A stretch of DNA of 13,440 nt, taken from the NCBI GenBank assembly GCA_002431975.1, contig DJFA01000056.1, forward strand, positions 1 through 13,440, in the 5' to 3' direction. Shown here piece by piece: positions 13,395 through 13,440 of the stretch. Position numbers and translations under genes: made by a program. This DNA is from Ruminococcus sp. UBA5884. GTDB lineage: Bacteria > Bacillota > Clostridia > Oscillospirales > Ruminococcaceae. Within the stretch, counting starts at the first letter, position 1; every line of letters begins with the position of its first letter. The notes under the pieces were generated by a model that made no database searches, was not told the DNA's origin, and saw only the letters and a list, made by a program, of their open reading frames with translations.

Positions 13395-13440
13395 AAAAGA
13401 AGGCACTGCAAGTAAGCGGTTAGCCCTCGTAGGAATATTG
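13395..13440 (+). ncRNA. 5' part of a probable stable non-coding RNA, 6S RNA a candidate
   Basis: The transcript expected from the consensus promoter runs off the window after about 46 nt. It has no ATG with a binding site and is more GC-rich than the surrounding gaps. The stretch around 13410-13439 (CAAGTAAGCGG, GCCCTCG, then GGAATATTG) loosely resembles, from memory, the 5' arm of bacterial 6S RNA, which binds RNA polymerase. The resemblance is weak and the rest is missing. An RNA gene is likely; naming it 6S is a guess. A long mRNA leader is the main alternative. Confidence 0.35.

Overview
The window looks like a chromosomal segment of a low-GC Gram-positive gut-type anaerobe, most likely a Ruminococcus-like member of the Eubacteriales. 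The evidence is an AT-rich base composition, strong AGGAGG-type ribosome binding sites, the gene content and order of a Firmicutes type II fatty acid synthesis (FAS II) cluster, use of FabK as the enoyl-ACP reductase, and GGGGCGA-type palindromic repeats in the gaps. This assignment is inferred; no database search was possible.

Layout. On the minus strand, reading right to left, fabD (3545-2601), aroE (2601-1768), aroK (1771-1238) and an imidazolonepropionase-like amidohydrolase (1251-100) are packed with overlapping ends and look like one operon. A 224-bp divergent control region (3546-3769) separates them from a plus-strand operon: fabH, fabK, fabG, fabF, accB, fabZ, accC, accD, accA, then acpP. 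After a terminator-like hairpin come a 55-residue membrane protein and a short QueG-like iron-sulfur protein. The window ends just after a perfect TTGACA-17-TATAAT promoter that overlaps the end of the QueG-like gene and appears to drive a non-coding RNA running off the right edge.

How the genes work together. AccABCD makes malonyl-CoA and FabD moves malonyl onto AcpP. FabH starts chains, FabF elongates them, and FabG, FabZ and FabK perform the reduction, dehydration and second reduction of each cycle. The saturated FAS II core is therefore complete in this window. AroE and AroK carry out two consecutive steps of the shikimate pathway.

What stands out. No wholly new system is visible; the core is a textbook pathway. 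The second-look items are: fabD moved out of its usual place between fabK and fabG and joined to shikimate genes, with a repeat remnant in the vacated gap; a 22-bp perfect inverted repeat inside the operon between fabG and fabF; operator-like dyads between the divergent fabD/fabH promoters and over a putative acpP promoter, with no linked regulator gene; a tiny membrane protein overlapping a shortened QueG-like gene; and the strong promoter of an apparent structural RNA at the right edge.
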